DNA from: Promicromonospora sukumoe 327MFSha3.1
GTDB lineage: Bacteria > Actinomycetota > Actinomycetes > Actinomycetales > Cellulomonadaceae
Direction: 5' to 3'
DNA: 64,000 nt
Assembly (NCBI RefSeq): GCF_000385135.1
Contig: NZ_ARQM01000011.1
Coordinates: forward strand, 248,001 to 312,000
Position 1 is the first letter of the stretch. Every line of letters starts with the position of its first letter. The translations under genes were made by a program, and so were the position numbers. Shown one piece after another: positions 32,932 to 40,439 of this stretch. A model generated the notes under the pieces. That model worked only from the letters and a program-made list of their open reading frames with translations. It was not told the DNA's origin and did no database searches.

Positions 32932-32989
32932 GCATCCGGTGGTCGAGCTTGTCGAGACCCAGGTCTCGACAAGCTCGACCACCGGATGC
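32932..32989. repeat. Perfect 28-bp inverted repeat of the GGTCTCGAC family
   Basis: Two identical 28-bp arms (each containing GGTCTCGACAAGCTCGACCA) separated by two bases, CA. It lies between the fourth sigma operon and the M18 peptidase. It is the most complete, symmetrical member of the dispersed family. Confidence 0.95.
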
Positions 32990-33013
32990 GTCCGGGGGAC
33001 CGGCGTCGGCGGA

Positions 33014-33019
33014 GATAAT
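33014..33019 (+). promoter_or_regulatory. -10 element of a leaderless promoter (pepM18)
   Basis: GATAAT followed by exactly six bases and the ATG at 33026. No good -35; the upstream side is occupied by the 28-bp inverted repeat. Confidence 0.5.
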
Positions 33020-33025
33020 GGCCGG

Positions 33026-34408
33026 ATGACGGACCAGAACCTCACCACCGCCCAGTCCGGACCAGTCGAGATCGCACCCGTCCAGCCCGCCGTCGTCCCG
33101 CAGGAGGCCCGCGCCCACGCCGCGGACCTCGGTGAGTTCATCGCGGCGTCGCCGTCGTCGTACCACGCGGCGGCCGAGGTGGCGCGGCGCGCGCAGGCGG
33201 CGGGCTTCACGCTCCTCACCGAGGACGCCGCCTGGCCCGTCACCCCGGGCGGGCGCTACGTCGTGGTCCGCGACGGCTCGGTCATCGCCTTCACCGTGCC
33301 CGCCACCGCCGGCCCCACGACGCCGTTCACCATCGTGGGCGCCCACACCGACTCCACCGGCTTCAAGCTGAAGCCCAAGCCGACCACGCACGGCGCCGGC
33401 GGCTGGTGGCAGGTCGGCGTCGAGGTCTACGGCGGGCCGCTGCTCAACTCCTGGCTCGACCGCGAGCTGGAGCTGGCCGGGCGGATCGTCACGCACGACG
33501 GCACCGAGCACCTGGTGCGCACCGGCCCCATGCTGCGCATCCCGCAGCTCGCCATCCACCTGGACCGTGGCGTCAACGACAACGGCCTCGCCCTGGACAA
33601 GCAGCGCCACACCCAGCCCGTCTGGGGCCTCGGCGACGCGCAGAGCGCGGACGTCCTGGCGGCGCTCGCGGCCGACGCCGGCGTCGACCCCGCGGACATC
33701 GGCGGCTACGACGTGGTGCTGGCCGAGACGCAGCCCGCCCGCGCGTTCGGCGCCGGCCAGGCGCTGTTCGCCTCCGCGCGGCTCGACAACCTGCTCTCGA
33801 CGCACGCCGGGCTGACGGCGCTGCTCGGGCGGGTCTCGACGAGCTCGGCCAGCGCCGGCTCGACCAGCGAGGGCTCGACCAGCGTCGAGATGTTCGCCGC
33901 GTTCGACCACGAGGAGATCGGCAGCGCCTCGCGCTCCGGCGCCGCCGGCCCGTTCCTGGAGGAGGTCCTGGTCCGGATCTCGACCGCGCTCGGCGCCACG
34001 GCGGAGGAGCGCTCGCGCGCGTTCGCGGCGTCCCTGCACGTGTCGTCCGACGTCGGGCACGCGGTGCACCCGAACTACCCCGAGCGGCACGACCCGGCCA
34101 ACCACCCCGTCGCCGGCGGCGGCCCGATCCTCAAGATCAACGCCAACCAGCGCTACGCCACGGACGCGCACGGAGCGGCCGCGTGGAACGCGGCGTGCCG
34201 GGACGCAGGGGTGCCCACCCAGGAGTTCGTCTCGAGCAACGTCGTGCCGTGCGGTTCGACGATCGGACCCATCTCGGCGACGCGTCTGGGCATTCGCACT
34301 GTCGATGTCGGAGTGCCAATTTTGTCGATGCACTCGGCCCGTGAGCTGACCGCCGTGGTCGATCCCTGGTACCTCTCACGTGCCATGAGCGCCGTCCTCG
34401 GCGGGTGA
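33026..34408 (+). CDS. M18 family aminopeptidase
   Basis: The 460-residue cytosolic zinc aminopeptidase releases N-terminal (often acidic) residues from peptides. Metal and catalytic motifs are present: IVGAHTDSTGFKLKPKP, QLAIHLDRGVND, FAAFDHEEIGS, SSDVGHAVHPNY and ILSMHSARE. A Ser/Thr-rich insertion (RVSTSSASAGSTSEGSTS) directly before VEMFAAFDHEE derives from the dispersed GGTCTCGAC repeat (33831-33886). The ATG at 33026 appears to be the first base of the transcript. Confidence 0.93.
   Translation: MTDQNLTTAQSGPVEIAPVQPAVVPQEARAHAADLGEFIAASPSSYHAAAEVARRAQAAGFTLLTEDAAWPVTPGGRYVVVRDGSVIAFTVPATAGPTTPFTIVGAHTDSTGFKLKPKPTTHGAGGWWQVGVEVYGGPLLNSWLDRELELAGRIVTHDGTEHLVRTGPMLRIPQLAIHLDRGVNDNGLALDKQRHTQPVWGLGDAQSADVLAALAADAGVDPADIGGYDVVLAETQPARAFGAGQALFASARLDNLLSTHAGLTALLGRVSTSSASAGSTSEGSTSVEMFAAFDHEEIGSASRSGAAGPFLEEVLVRISTALGATAEERSRAFAASLHVSSDVGHAVHPNYPERHDPANHPVAGGGPILKINANQRYATDAHGAAAWNAACRDAGVPTQEFVSSNVVPCGSTIGPISATRLGIRTVDVGVPILSMHSARELTAVVDPWYLSRAMSAVLGG
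33831..33886. repeat. Degenerate GGTCTCGAC-family repeats inside the M18 peptidase
   Basis: GGTCTCGACGAGCTCGGCCAGC followed by two GGCTCGACCAGCG copies; adds a Ser/Thr-rich loop in frame. Confidence 0.8.
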
Positions 34409-34523
34409 AAAGCCGAATCGTCCCGGAACGAGGCGCTAAGGACGGTTGATCGGGGCGACCTGCGCTTTTGCATGTTTCCGTTGGTTCTGTCCGGGTATAC
34501 ATTTGACACAATGCGGACATGAG

Positions 34524-34539
34524 TTGGACGTTTGTCCAA
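34524..34539. promoter_or_regulatory. Palindromic site upstream of the XRE regulator gene
   Basis: TTGGAC-N4-GTCCAA is a perfect 16-bp palindrome in an AT-richer gap (34409-34618) that holds no gene. It lies about 40 bp upstream of the predicted -35 and could be an operator for the downstream regulator. Confidence 0.35.
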
Positions 34540-34578
34540 GAAAGAATCAGCCTGACCTGCGAAAACGTCCGATCCTGC

Positions 34579-34607
34579 TTGTCCGCTGGTCTGGAGAAAA
34601 ATACCTA
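34579..34607 (+). promoter_or_regulatory. Promoter of the XRE-TPR regulator
   Basis: TTGTCC (34579-34584), 17 bp, TACCTA (34602-34607). It would start transcription only a few bases before the ATG at 34619, favouring that start. Confidence 0.45.
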
Positions 34608-34618
34608 GTACCGTCCAG

Positions 34619-36331
34619 ATGCATGGACCTCGTGGGGGTGATACCACTGTGGTCATCCAGAGCCGTGAACTCGGCAAAAGAGAAATGCCGGACCCTCAGG
34701 AGCCCCCTGTGCCTCGTGCAACCGTACGCACCTGCGCTCGATGTGGCTGTGTCCTCAGCCGCTACAACTCCGAAGCGCGCTGTGCCGCATGCCGGCGCAC
34801 CGAGTCAGTCCCCGTGGTGTCGCTGCCCAGCGTCCCGTCACGGGTCTGGCAGGACGAAGCCGTCCGCTCGGCGCTGGCCGACTGGGACTTCGGTCAGGTC
34901 AGCCGCATGGTGCGGCAGCTCGTCCCGCTGCGGCAGGAGGACGTGGCAGCCCTGACCGGGCTGAGCCAGTCCTACCTGTCGATGCTGGAGTGCGGAGACC
35001 GCCGACTGACCGACGTCTCCCGCGTCGTCCAGTTCCTCACGGGACTGGGCACGCCGCCGGACCTGGTGCGCCTCCCGCTCCCCGGGATCAGCCCGCTGCC
35101 CGACGCCGCCGCGCCCGCTCGGACCGCGTCGTCCGGACAGGCCGCGAGCGCACCCGTGACCGTGACGCCCACCGCGCCCGACCCCACGCTGCCGTGGACG
35201 GCGGACCGCATGCTCACCGCGCTCCGCCTGGCGCACGTCGCCGACAACACGGCGGACTGGCTGCCCGCGGACTCGAACGGCCCCGTGTCGGCCACCGCGA
35301 TGGCCGACGCGGCCGGGACGGACACGCCGCGGCCGGCGTCGGGCATCGCGCTCAACTCGATGATCCAGCGCTGGGACGCGGAGCAGGCGGAGCCGCTGCG
35401 CCGCGCCACCGTCGGCACCCGGGTGTCGCTGGAGCTCTGCGGGCACCTGCAGGGCACGCTCGACGAGCTCCGCGTCATGGACAAGGGCTCGGGCAGCGGG
35501 TCGGTGGCCGACCTGGCCCGTGCCCACCTCGCCCTGGTGGTCCGGATCCTGGAGCGCAGCACGTACGACGAGGTCACGGGCCGGCTGCTCGCCGCCGTCG
35601 CCGCGGACACCGCCACGCAGGCCGGCTGGTTCGCGTTCGACGCCGGGCGCACCGACGCGGCGCGCGCCTACATGCTCGCCGGGCTCCGTGCCGCGCACGC
35701 GGCGGCGGACGACCGGCTCGGCGCCGGCGCGCTGTCCTACCTCGCGATCCACGGCTACTCGAGCGGCGACCCGCGCGACGCCGTCCGGGCCGCGGAGGCG
35801 GGCCGACGCCGGATCGCCCGGCTCGACGCGCCGCACCTGTCGGCGACGCTGCTGACCCGCCAGGCGCGCGGCCACGCCGCCGCCGGCGAGGGCGAGGCCG
35901 CGCGCCGGGCCCTCGGCGAGGCGTCGGAGCTGTGTGCCCGCGGCCGCGGCGAGGACGACCCGCACTGGCTGTACTGGATGAACGAGGGCGAGATCCACGG
36001 CCAGTCCGGCTCGGCGCACCTGGCGCTCGGCAACACGGCCCGCGCCGTCGAGAGCTTCGGCCACGCGATCCGCGCCGAGCGGGCGGGCGAGCGGCGCACG
36101 CACGGGCTGTTCCTCAGCCGCGCGGCCCAGGCGCACGCCCGGGCGGGCGACCTCGACGCGGCCTGCGCCACCGGCGAGGAGGCCGTGGCCATCGCCGAGA
36201 CCGTGCAGTCGGCGCGCCTGCGGGAGCACCTGCGGGACCTGTCGGCCGACCTGCGCCGAGGTGGCTCGACGCGGCGCTCCGGAGTAGGGGCGCGGGTGCT
36301 GACCGAGCGGATCGCGGCACTGGCGTCGTGA
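34619..36331 (+). CDS. XRE family transcriptional regulator with zinc-ribbon-like head and TPR region
   Basis: The 570-residue protein starts with two CxxC pairs (CARCGC and CAAC, about 38-57), a likely small zinc ribbon. An XRE helix-turn-helix follows at about 98-125 (LRQEDVAALTGLSQSYLSML), then a long helical repeat region resembling TPRs (HLALGNTARAVESFGHAIRA). This architecture is common in actinobacterial pleiotropic or antibiotic-cluster regulators. Start choice is uncertain: ATG 34619 fits the promoter, while ATG 34685 would drop 22 residues. The stop overlaps the HAD gene GTG, so the two are co-translated. Confidence 0.8.
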   Translation: MHGPRGGDTTVVIQSRELGKREMPDPQEPPVPRATVRTCARCGCVLSRYNSEARCAACRRTESVPVVSLPSVPSRVWQDEAVRSALADWDFGQVSRMVRQLVPLRQEDVAALTGLSQSYLSMLECGDRRLTDVSRVVQFLTGLGTPPDLVRLPLPGISPLPDAAAPARTASSGQAASAPVTVTPTAPDPTLPWTADRMLTALRLAHVADNTADWLPADSNGPVSATAMADAAGTDTPRPASGIALNSMIQRWDAEQAEPLRRATVGTRVSLELCGHLQGTLDELRVMDKGSGSGSVADLARAHLALVVRILERSTYDEVTGRLLAAVAADTATQAGWFAFDAGRTDAARAYMLAGLRAAHAAADDRLGAGALSYLAIHGYSSGDPRDAVRAAEAGRRRIARLDAPHLSATLLTRQARGHAAAGEGEAARRALGEASELCARGRGEDDPHWLYWMNEGEIHGQSGSAHLALGNTARAVESFGHAIRAERAGERRTHGLFLSRAAQAHARAGDLDAACATGEEAVAIAETVQSARLREHLRDLSADLRRGGSTRRSGVGARVLTERIAALAS

Positions 36332-37071
36332 CCGCGCCGGCCACCTCCGGCGGCGATGCCCGGGCCCTCGTGCTCTGGGACATCGACCGGACGCTCGTCT
36401 ACGTCGGAGAGGTGGACCGGACGGCATACCGGGAGGCGTTCGCCGAGGTCGTGGGACGGCCCGCCGAACGCCTCCCGGCCAAGGGCACCGGGGTGACCAT
36501 GCCGCTCGCGATCCGCGGGCTGCTGGCCGACAACGGCGTCCCCGAGCACGAGGCGGAGGACCTGCTGCCGCGGATGCTCGCGGCGGTGCCCCTGCACTTC
36601 GCGGCCCGCACCGACGAGGTGCGGCGCCTGGGGACCGTGCTCCCCGGGGCGATGGGCGCCCTGAAGGCCGTGGCCGCCGAGCCCGACCTGGTGGCCACGG
36701 TGCTGACGGGCAACCTCGAGCCGAACGCCCGCATCAAGCTCGGCGTGTTCGGCATGGACCGGTACGTCGACGCCGCCGTGGGCGGCTACTCCTCCGACGA
36801 CGCCCACCGGCCCGCCCTCGTGGCGGTGGCCCAGCGGCGCGCGAGCGAGCGGTACGAGAGCGCGTTCCACAAGGGCAACACCGTGATCGTCGGCGACTCG
36901 CTGGAGGACGTGCGCACCGGCCTGGAGGGCGGGGCGCACGTGGTGGCGGTCGCCTCGGGGACCACGCCGGCGAACCGGCTGGCCGAGGCGGGGGCCGACG
37001 TGGTGCTCCCGGACCTCACCGACTCGGGCCGGCTGATCCAGGAGATCCGGGTCCTCACCGACACCGCCTGA
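36328..37071 (+). CDS. HAD superfamily hydrolase
   Basis: The 247-residue enzyme has HAD motif I LWDIDRTLV (nucleophile Asp and the DxD pair), motif II VLTGN, a Lys in NARIKLGVF and motif IV IVGDSLEDVRTG. It is of the phosphoglycolate phosphatase-like type with a helical cap. Substrate cannot be assigned. GTG 36328 overlaps the upstream stop. Confidence 0.88.
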   Translation: MTAPATSGGDARALVLWDIDRTLVYVGEVDRTAYREAFAEVVGRPAERLPAKGTGVTMPLAIRGLLADNGVPEHEAEDLLPRMLAAVPLHFAARTDEVRRLGTVLPGAMGALKAVAAEPDLVATVLTGNLEPNARIKLGVFGMDRYVDAAVGGYSSDDAHRPALVAVAQRRASERYESAFHKGNTVIVGDSLEDVRTGLEGGAHVVAVASGTTPANRLAEAGADVVLPDLTDSGRLIQEIRVLTDTA

Positions 37072-37121
37072 CCTCCTCGGCGAGGTCGCGCCGGGGTGCG
37101 GAAGACTCCATGCTTCGACAT

Positions 37122-37137
37122 AGTGACTGGCGTCACA
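37122..37137. promoter_or_regulatory. CRP/GlxR-like site upstream of the pyrophosphatase gene
   Basis: AGTGA-N6-TCACA differs from the CRP/GlxR consensus TGTGA-N6-TCACA by one base. It lies 130 bp upstream of the ATG. A TAGACT at 37144-37149 may be a -10. No gene occurs in 37072-37266. Confidence 0.4.
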
Positions 37138-37266
37138 TGTGAGTAGACTCTGGTCTCTTCCCGCCATCGACGGTGCTGGCGGGATGCATCGGCCTTGCAC
37201 GGGTCAAGCCTGTGCAGGGCATTACATATCTGGGGGAACCGCCCCGGAGCTCGTCGAGGAGGACGG

Positions 37267-39570
37267 ATGCTCGAAGACGACATTGTTTTCGGCGCAGGGA
37301 GCTACACCACGGTGGCGGTGATCGCCGTCATCGCGGCCGCTGCCCTCGGGTGCGCTTTCGTGCTGCGCCGCCAGGTGCTCGCCGCGCCTGATGGAACCGC
37401 GAAGATGCAGGACATCGGCCAGGCCGTGCAAGAGGGCGCCTCCGCTTATCTGAAGCGGCAGTTCCGCACCCTCGTGCTGTTCGCCGCGGTGGTGTTCGCG
37501 CTGCTCTTCCTGCTGCCGGGCGACGGCGGGGTGCGTGTCGGGCGCTCCATCGCGTTCCTGTTCGGCGCCGGGTTCTCCGCGGCCATCGGCTACCTCGGCA
37601 TGTGGCTCGCGGTGCGCGCCAACGTCCGTGTGGCCTCGGCCGCGACCCGGCCCGGCGGCCGGGCCGAGGGCGCCCGCATCGCGTTCCGCACCGGCGGCGT
37701 CGTCGGCATGTCCGTGGTGGGCCTGGGCCTGCTCGGTGCCGCGCTCGTCGTGCTCGTGTACGACGTCGACGCGCCCGCCGTGCTGGAGGGCTTCGGCTTC
37801 GGCGCCGCGCTGCTCGCCATGTTCATGCGCGTGGGCGGCGGCATCTTCACCAAGGCGGCCGACGTCGGCGCCGACCTGGTCGGCAAGGTCGAGCAGGGCA
37901 TCCCGGAGGACGACCCCCGCAACGCGGCCACCATCGCGGACAACGTGGGCGACAACGTCGGCGACTGCGCCGGCATGGCGGCCGACCTCTTCGAGTCCTA
38001 CGCCGTGACGCTCGTGGCCGCCCTCATCCTGGGCAAGGCCGCCATGGGCGAGCAGGGTCTCGTGTTCCCGCTGATCGTCACGGCGATCGGCGCGTTCGTC
38101 GCGCTGCTGGGCGTCTTCATCACCCGGGTGCGCGGGTCCGAGAGCGGGCTCGCCGCGATCAACCGCGGCTTCTACATCTCCGCCGTCGTCGGCGCCGTGC
38201 TGGCCGGCATCGCGGCCTTCGTCTACCTGCCGTCCTCGTTCGGCCAGATGACCGGCACCGCCGACCTCACCGACGTGACCGCCGACCCGCGGATCGTCTC
38301 CGCCCTCGCCGTGCTCATCGGCGTGGTGCTCGCGGGCGTCATCCTCTGGGTCACGGGCTACTTCACCGGCACCGACAAGAAGCCGACCCTGCACGTGGCC
38401 GAGACGTCCCGCACGGGCGCCGCGACCGTCGTCCTGTCCGGCATCGGCGTGGGCTTCGAGTCGGCCGTGTACACGGCCGGCATCATCGCCGCCGCGATCT
38501 GCGGCGTGTTCCTGCTGGCCGGCGGCTCGGTGCCGCTCGCGCTGTTCCTCGTGGCCCTCGCCGGCTGCGGCCTGCTCACCACGGTCGGCGTCATCGTCGC
38601 CATGGACACGTTCGGCCCGGTCAGCGACAACGCGCAGGGCATCGCCGAGATGTCGGGCGACGTCGACGAGGAGGGCGCGCAGATCCTCACCGACCTGGAC
38701 GCCGTCGGCAACACCACCAAGGCCATCACCAAGGGCATCGCGATCGCCACGGCCGTGCTGGCCGCGACCGCGCTGTTCGGCTCCTACGCCGACGCCGTGT
38801 CGCACGCGCTCGCGCAGGTGGGCGACGTCGGCTCCGGCCTCGTGACCTCGATGCTCAGCTACGAGATCATCTCGCCGGTCACCCTCGTGGGCGTGATCCT
38901 GGGCGGCGCCACCGTGTTCCTGTTCTCCGGGCTCGCGATCGACGCCGTGACCCGCGCCGCGGGCGCCATCGTGTTCGAGGTGCGCCGCCAGTTCCGCGAG
39001 CACCCGGGCATCATGACCTTCGACGAGCGCCCGGAGTACGGCAAGGTCGTGGACATCTGCACCCGGGACTCGCTGCGCGAGCTCGTCACCCCGGGTCTGC
39101 TGGCCGCGTTCGCGCCCATCGCGGTGGGCTTCGGCCTCGGCGTCGGGCCGCTCGCCGGGTTCCTGGCCGGTGCGATCGGCTCCGGTGTGCTCATGGCGAT
39201 CTTCCTGGCCAACTCGGGCGGCGCCTGGGACAACGCCAAGAAGATCGTCGAGGACGGCAAGTACGGCGGCAAGGGCTCGGAGGCGCACGCGGCGACCGTC
39301 ATCGGCGACACCGTGGGCGACCCGTTCAAGGACACCGCCGGCCCCGCGATCAACCCGCTGATCAAGGTGATGAACCTGGTCGCGCTGCTCATCGCCCCGG
39401 CGGTGGTGGCGCTCAGCGTCCCGGCTGATGCCAACCACGCGCTGCGCATCGGCATCGCGCTGGTGGCGGCGGCCGTGGCCTTCGGTGCCGTGATCTGGTC
39501 GCGCGTGCGGGCCTCCCGCGTCGACGCGGCGCAGCAGGAGGAGCAGGACCGCACGGCGGCCACCGTCTGA
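37267..39570 (+). CDS. hppA: K+-independent H+-translocating membrane pyrophosphatase
   Basis: The 767-residue, roughly 16-helix protein couples pyrophosphate hydrolysis to proton export. The substrate motif DVGADLVGKVEQGIPEDDPR is followed by NAATIADNVGDNVGDCAGMA, and the C-terminal acidic motifs GDTVGDPFKDTAGPAINP are intact. In GNTTKAITKG (DNA 38707-38736) the Lys at the position that is Ala in K+-dependent enzymes marks the K+-independent H+ class. The ATG at 37267 follows GAGGAGG; the gene stands alone. Confidence 0.96.
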   Translation: MLEDDIVFGAGSYTTVAVIAVIAAAALGCAFVLRRQVLAAPDGTAKMQDIGQAVQEGASAYLKRQFRTLVLFAAVVFALLFLLPGDGGVRVGRSIAFLFGAGFSAAIGYLGMWLAVRANVRVASAATRPGGRAEGARIAFRTGGVVGMSVVGLGLLGAALVVLVYDVDAPAVLEGFGFGAALLAMFMRVGGGIFTKAADVGADLVGKVEQGIPEDDPRNAATIADNVGDNVGDCAGMAADLFESYAVTLVAALILGKAAMGEQGLVFPLIVTAIGAFVALLGVFITRVRGSESGLAAINRGFYISAVVGAVLAGIAAFVYLPSSFGQMTGTADLTDVTADPRIVSALAVLIGVVLAGVILWVTGYFTGTDKKPTLHVAETSRTGAATVVLSGIGVGFESAVYTAGIIAAAICGVFLLAGGSVPLALFLVALAGCGLLTTVGVIVAMDTFGPVSDNAQGIAEMSGDVDEEGAQILTDLDAVGNTTKAITKGIAIATAVLAATALFGSYADAVSHALAQVGDVGSGLVTSMLSYEIISPVTLVGVILGGATVFLFSGLAIDAVTRAAGAIVFEVRRQFREHPGIMTFDERPEYGKVVDICTRDSLRELVTPGLLAAFAPIAVGFGLGVGPLAGFLAGAIGSGVLMAIFLANSGGAWDNAKKIVEDGKYGGKGSEAHAATVIGDTVGDPFKDTAGPAINPLIKVMNLVALLIAPAVVALSVPADANHALRIGIALVAAAVAFGAVIWSRVRASRVDAAQQEEQDRTAATV

Positions 39571-39573
39571 CGC

Positions 39574-39677
39574 CGAGGTAGAACCGCAGCGAGATAGAAC
39601 TGCGGCGAAGTAGAACTGCAGCGAGGTAGAACCCTGGCGATCCGGCCAGGGTTCTACCTCGCTGCAGTTCTGTCTCG
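39574..39677. repeat. 16-bp tandem repeats ending in a 27-bp inverted repeat
   Basis: Four units of CGAGGTAGAACTGCAG-type sequence (39574-39637) are followed by the same sequence inverted, giving a perfect 27-bp stem (39612-39638 with 39645-39671) and a 6-bp loop. It starts 3 bp after the hppA stop and faces the convergent DinB-like gene. No U-tract follows. Confidence 0.9.
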
Positions 39678-39687
39678 GCAGGGTGGG

Positions 39688-40269
39688 CTACTGGCCCACC
39701 CGGCCGTCGACGCACTCGCGGAGCAGGTCGGCGTGGCCCACGTGCCGGGAGTACTCCTCGATCATGTGCACCAGGATGTCCCGGACGGGCACCTGGTCCC
39801 CGTTGTGCGCGACGGTCTCGCCCAGCCCGTCCTCGGGCAGGGTCTCCATCCAGGCGTCGGCGTCCCGGACCTCGCGCCGCCAGTTCTCCCACGCGTCCTC
39901 GACGACGGCGGGGTCGGCCACGGCGCCGTCGAAGTCCGCGTCGGGGTTCTCCGGCCCCTTGCCGAACATCTTGGGCAGGTCCGCGCGACCCTGCAGCGCC
40001 CGCTGGAACCAGCTCTGCTCGACGTCGGCCAGGTGCCGCACCAGCCCGAGCAGCGACATGGTCGACGGCGGCACCGACCGGCGGGCGAGCTGCTCGGCGT
40101 CGAGCCCGTCGCACTTCATCTCCAGCGTGAGCCGGTAGTGCCGCAGGTAGTTCCAGAGGGTCTCCTTCTCGCCGACCGGGCTGGCCAGCGCCTCCCTCGG
40201 GTCGCTGTCGGGGTCCACCCACATGTCGGGGTAGACGGTGGCTGAGGTCCATCGCTCCGTGGTGGTCAT
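39688..40269 (-). CDS. DinB family protein (DUF664-type)
   Basis: The 193-residue protein is a DinB-like four-helix bundle. Typical features are ETLWNYLRHYRLTLEMKCDG, the metal His in LLGLVRHLADVEQSWF and the C-terminal ILVHMIEEYSRHVGHADLLR with two His. Actinobacterial relatives include mycothiol-dependent transferases, but the substrate here is unknown. Confidence 0.87.
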   Translation of the reverse strand: MTTTERWTSATVYPDMWVDPDSDPREALASPVGEKETLWNYLRHYRLTLEMKCDGLDAEQLARRSVPPSTMSLLGLVRHLADVEQSWFQRALQGRADLPKMFGKGPENPDADFDGAVADPAVVEDAWENWRREVRDADAWMETLPEDGLGETVAHNGDQVPVRDILVHMIEEYSRHVGHADLLRECVDGRVGQ

Positions 40270-40439
40270 GAACCCAGTGCACCGCCGCCTCCGGCCCCGG
40301 TCAACGGCATTGTTCCGCGGCGCGGGCCCGCCGATCGGCCGCGAACCCGGGGCGCCGGGCCATGCGGTCGCCGCGATTGATTCCCGGTCCGGCCTCCGGA
40401 TGGTCCAGACTTGGCCGGATTGTCGCTGGGGAGGCTCCG

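Noticed and set aside
40362-40439. ATG 40362 as start of the M14 peptidase
   Set aside because: No ribosome binding site and it would bury the signal peptide; TTG 40440 has both features right.
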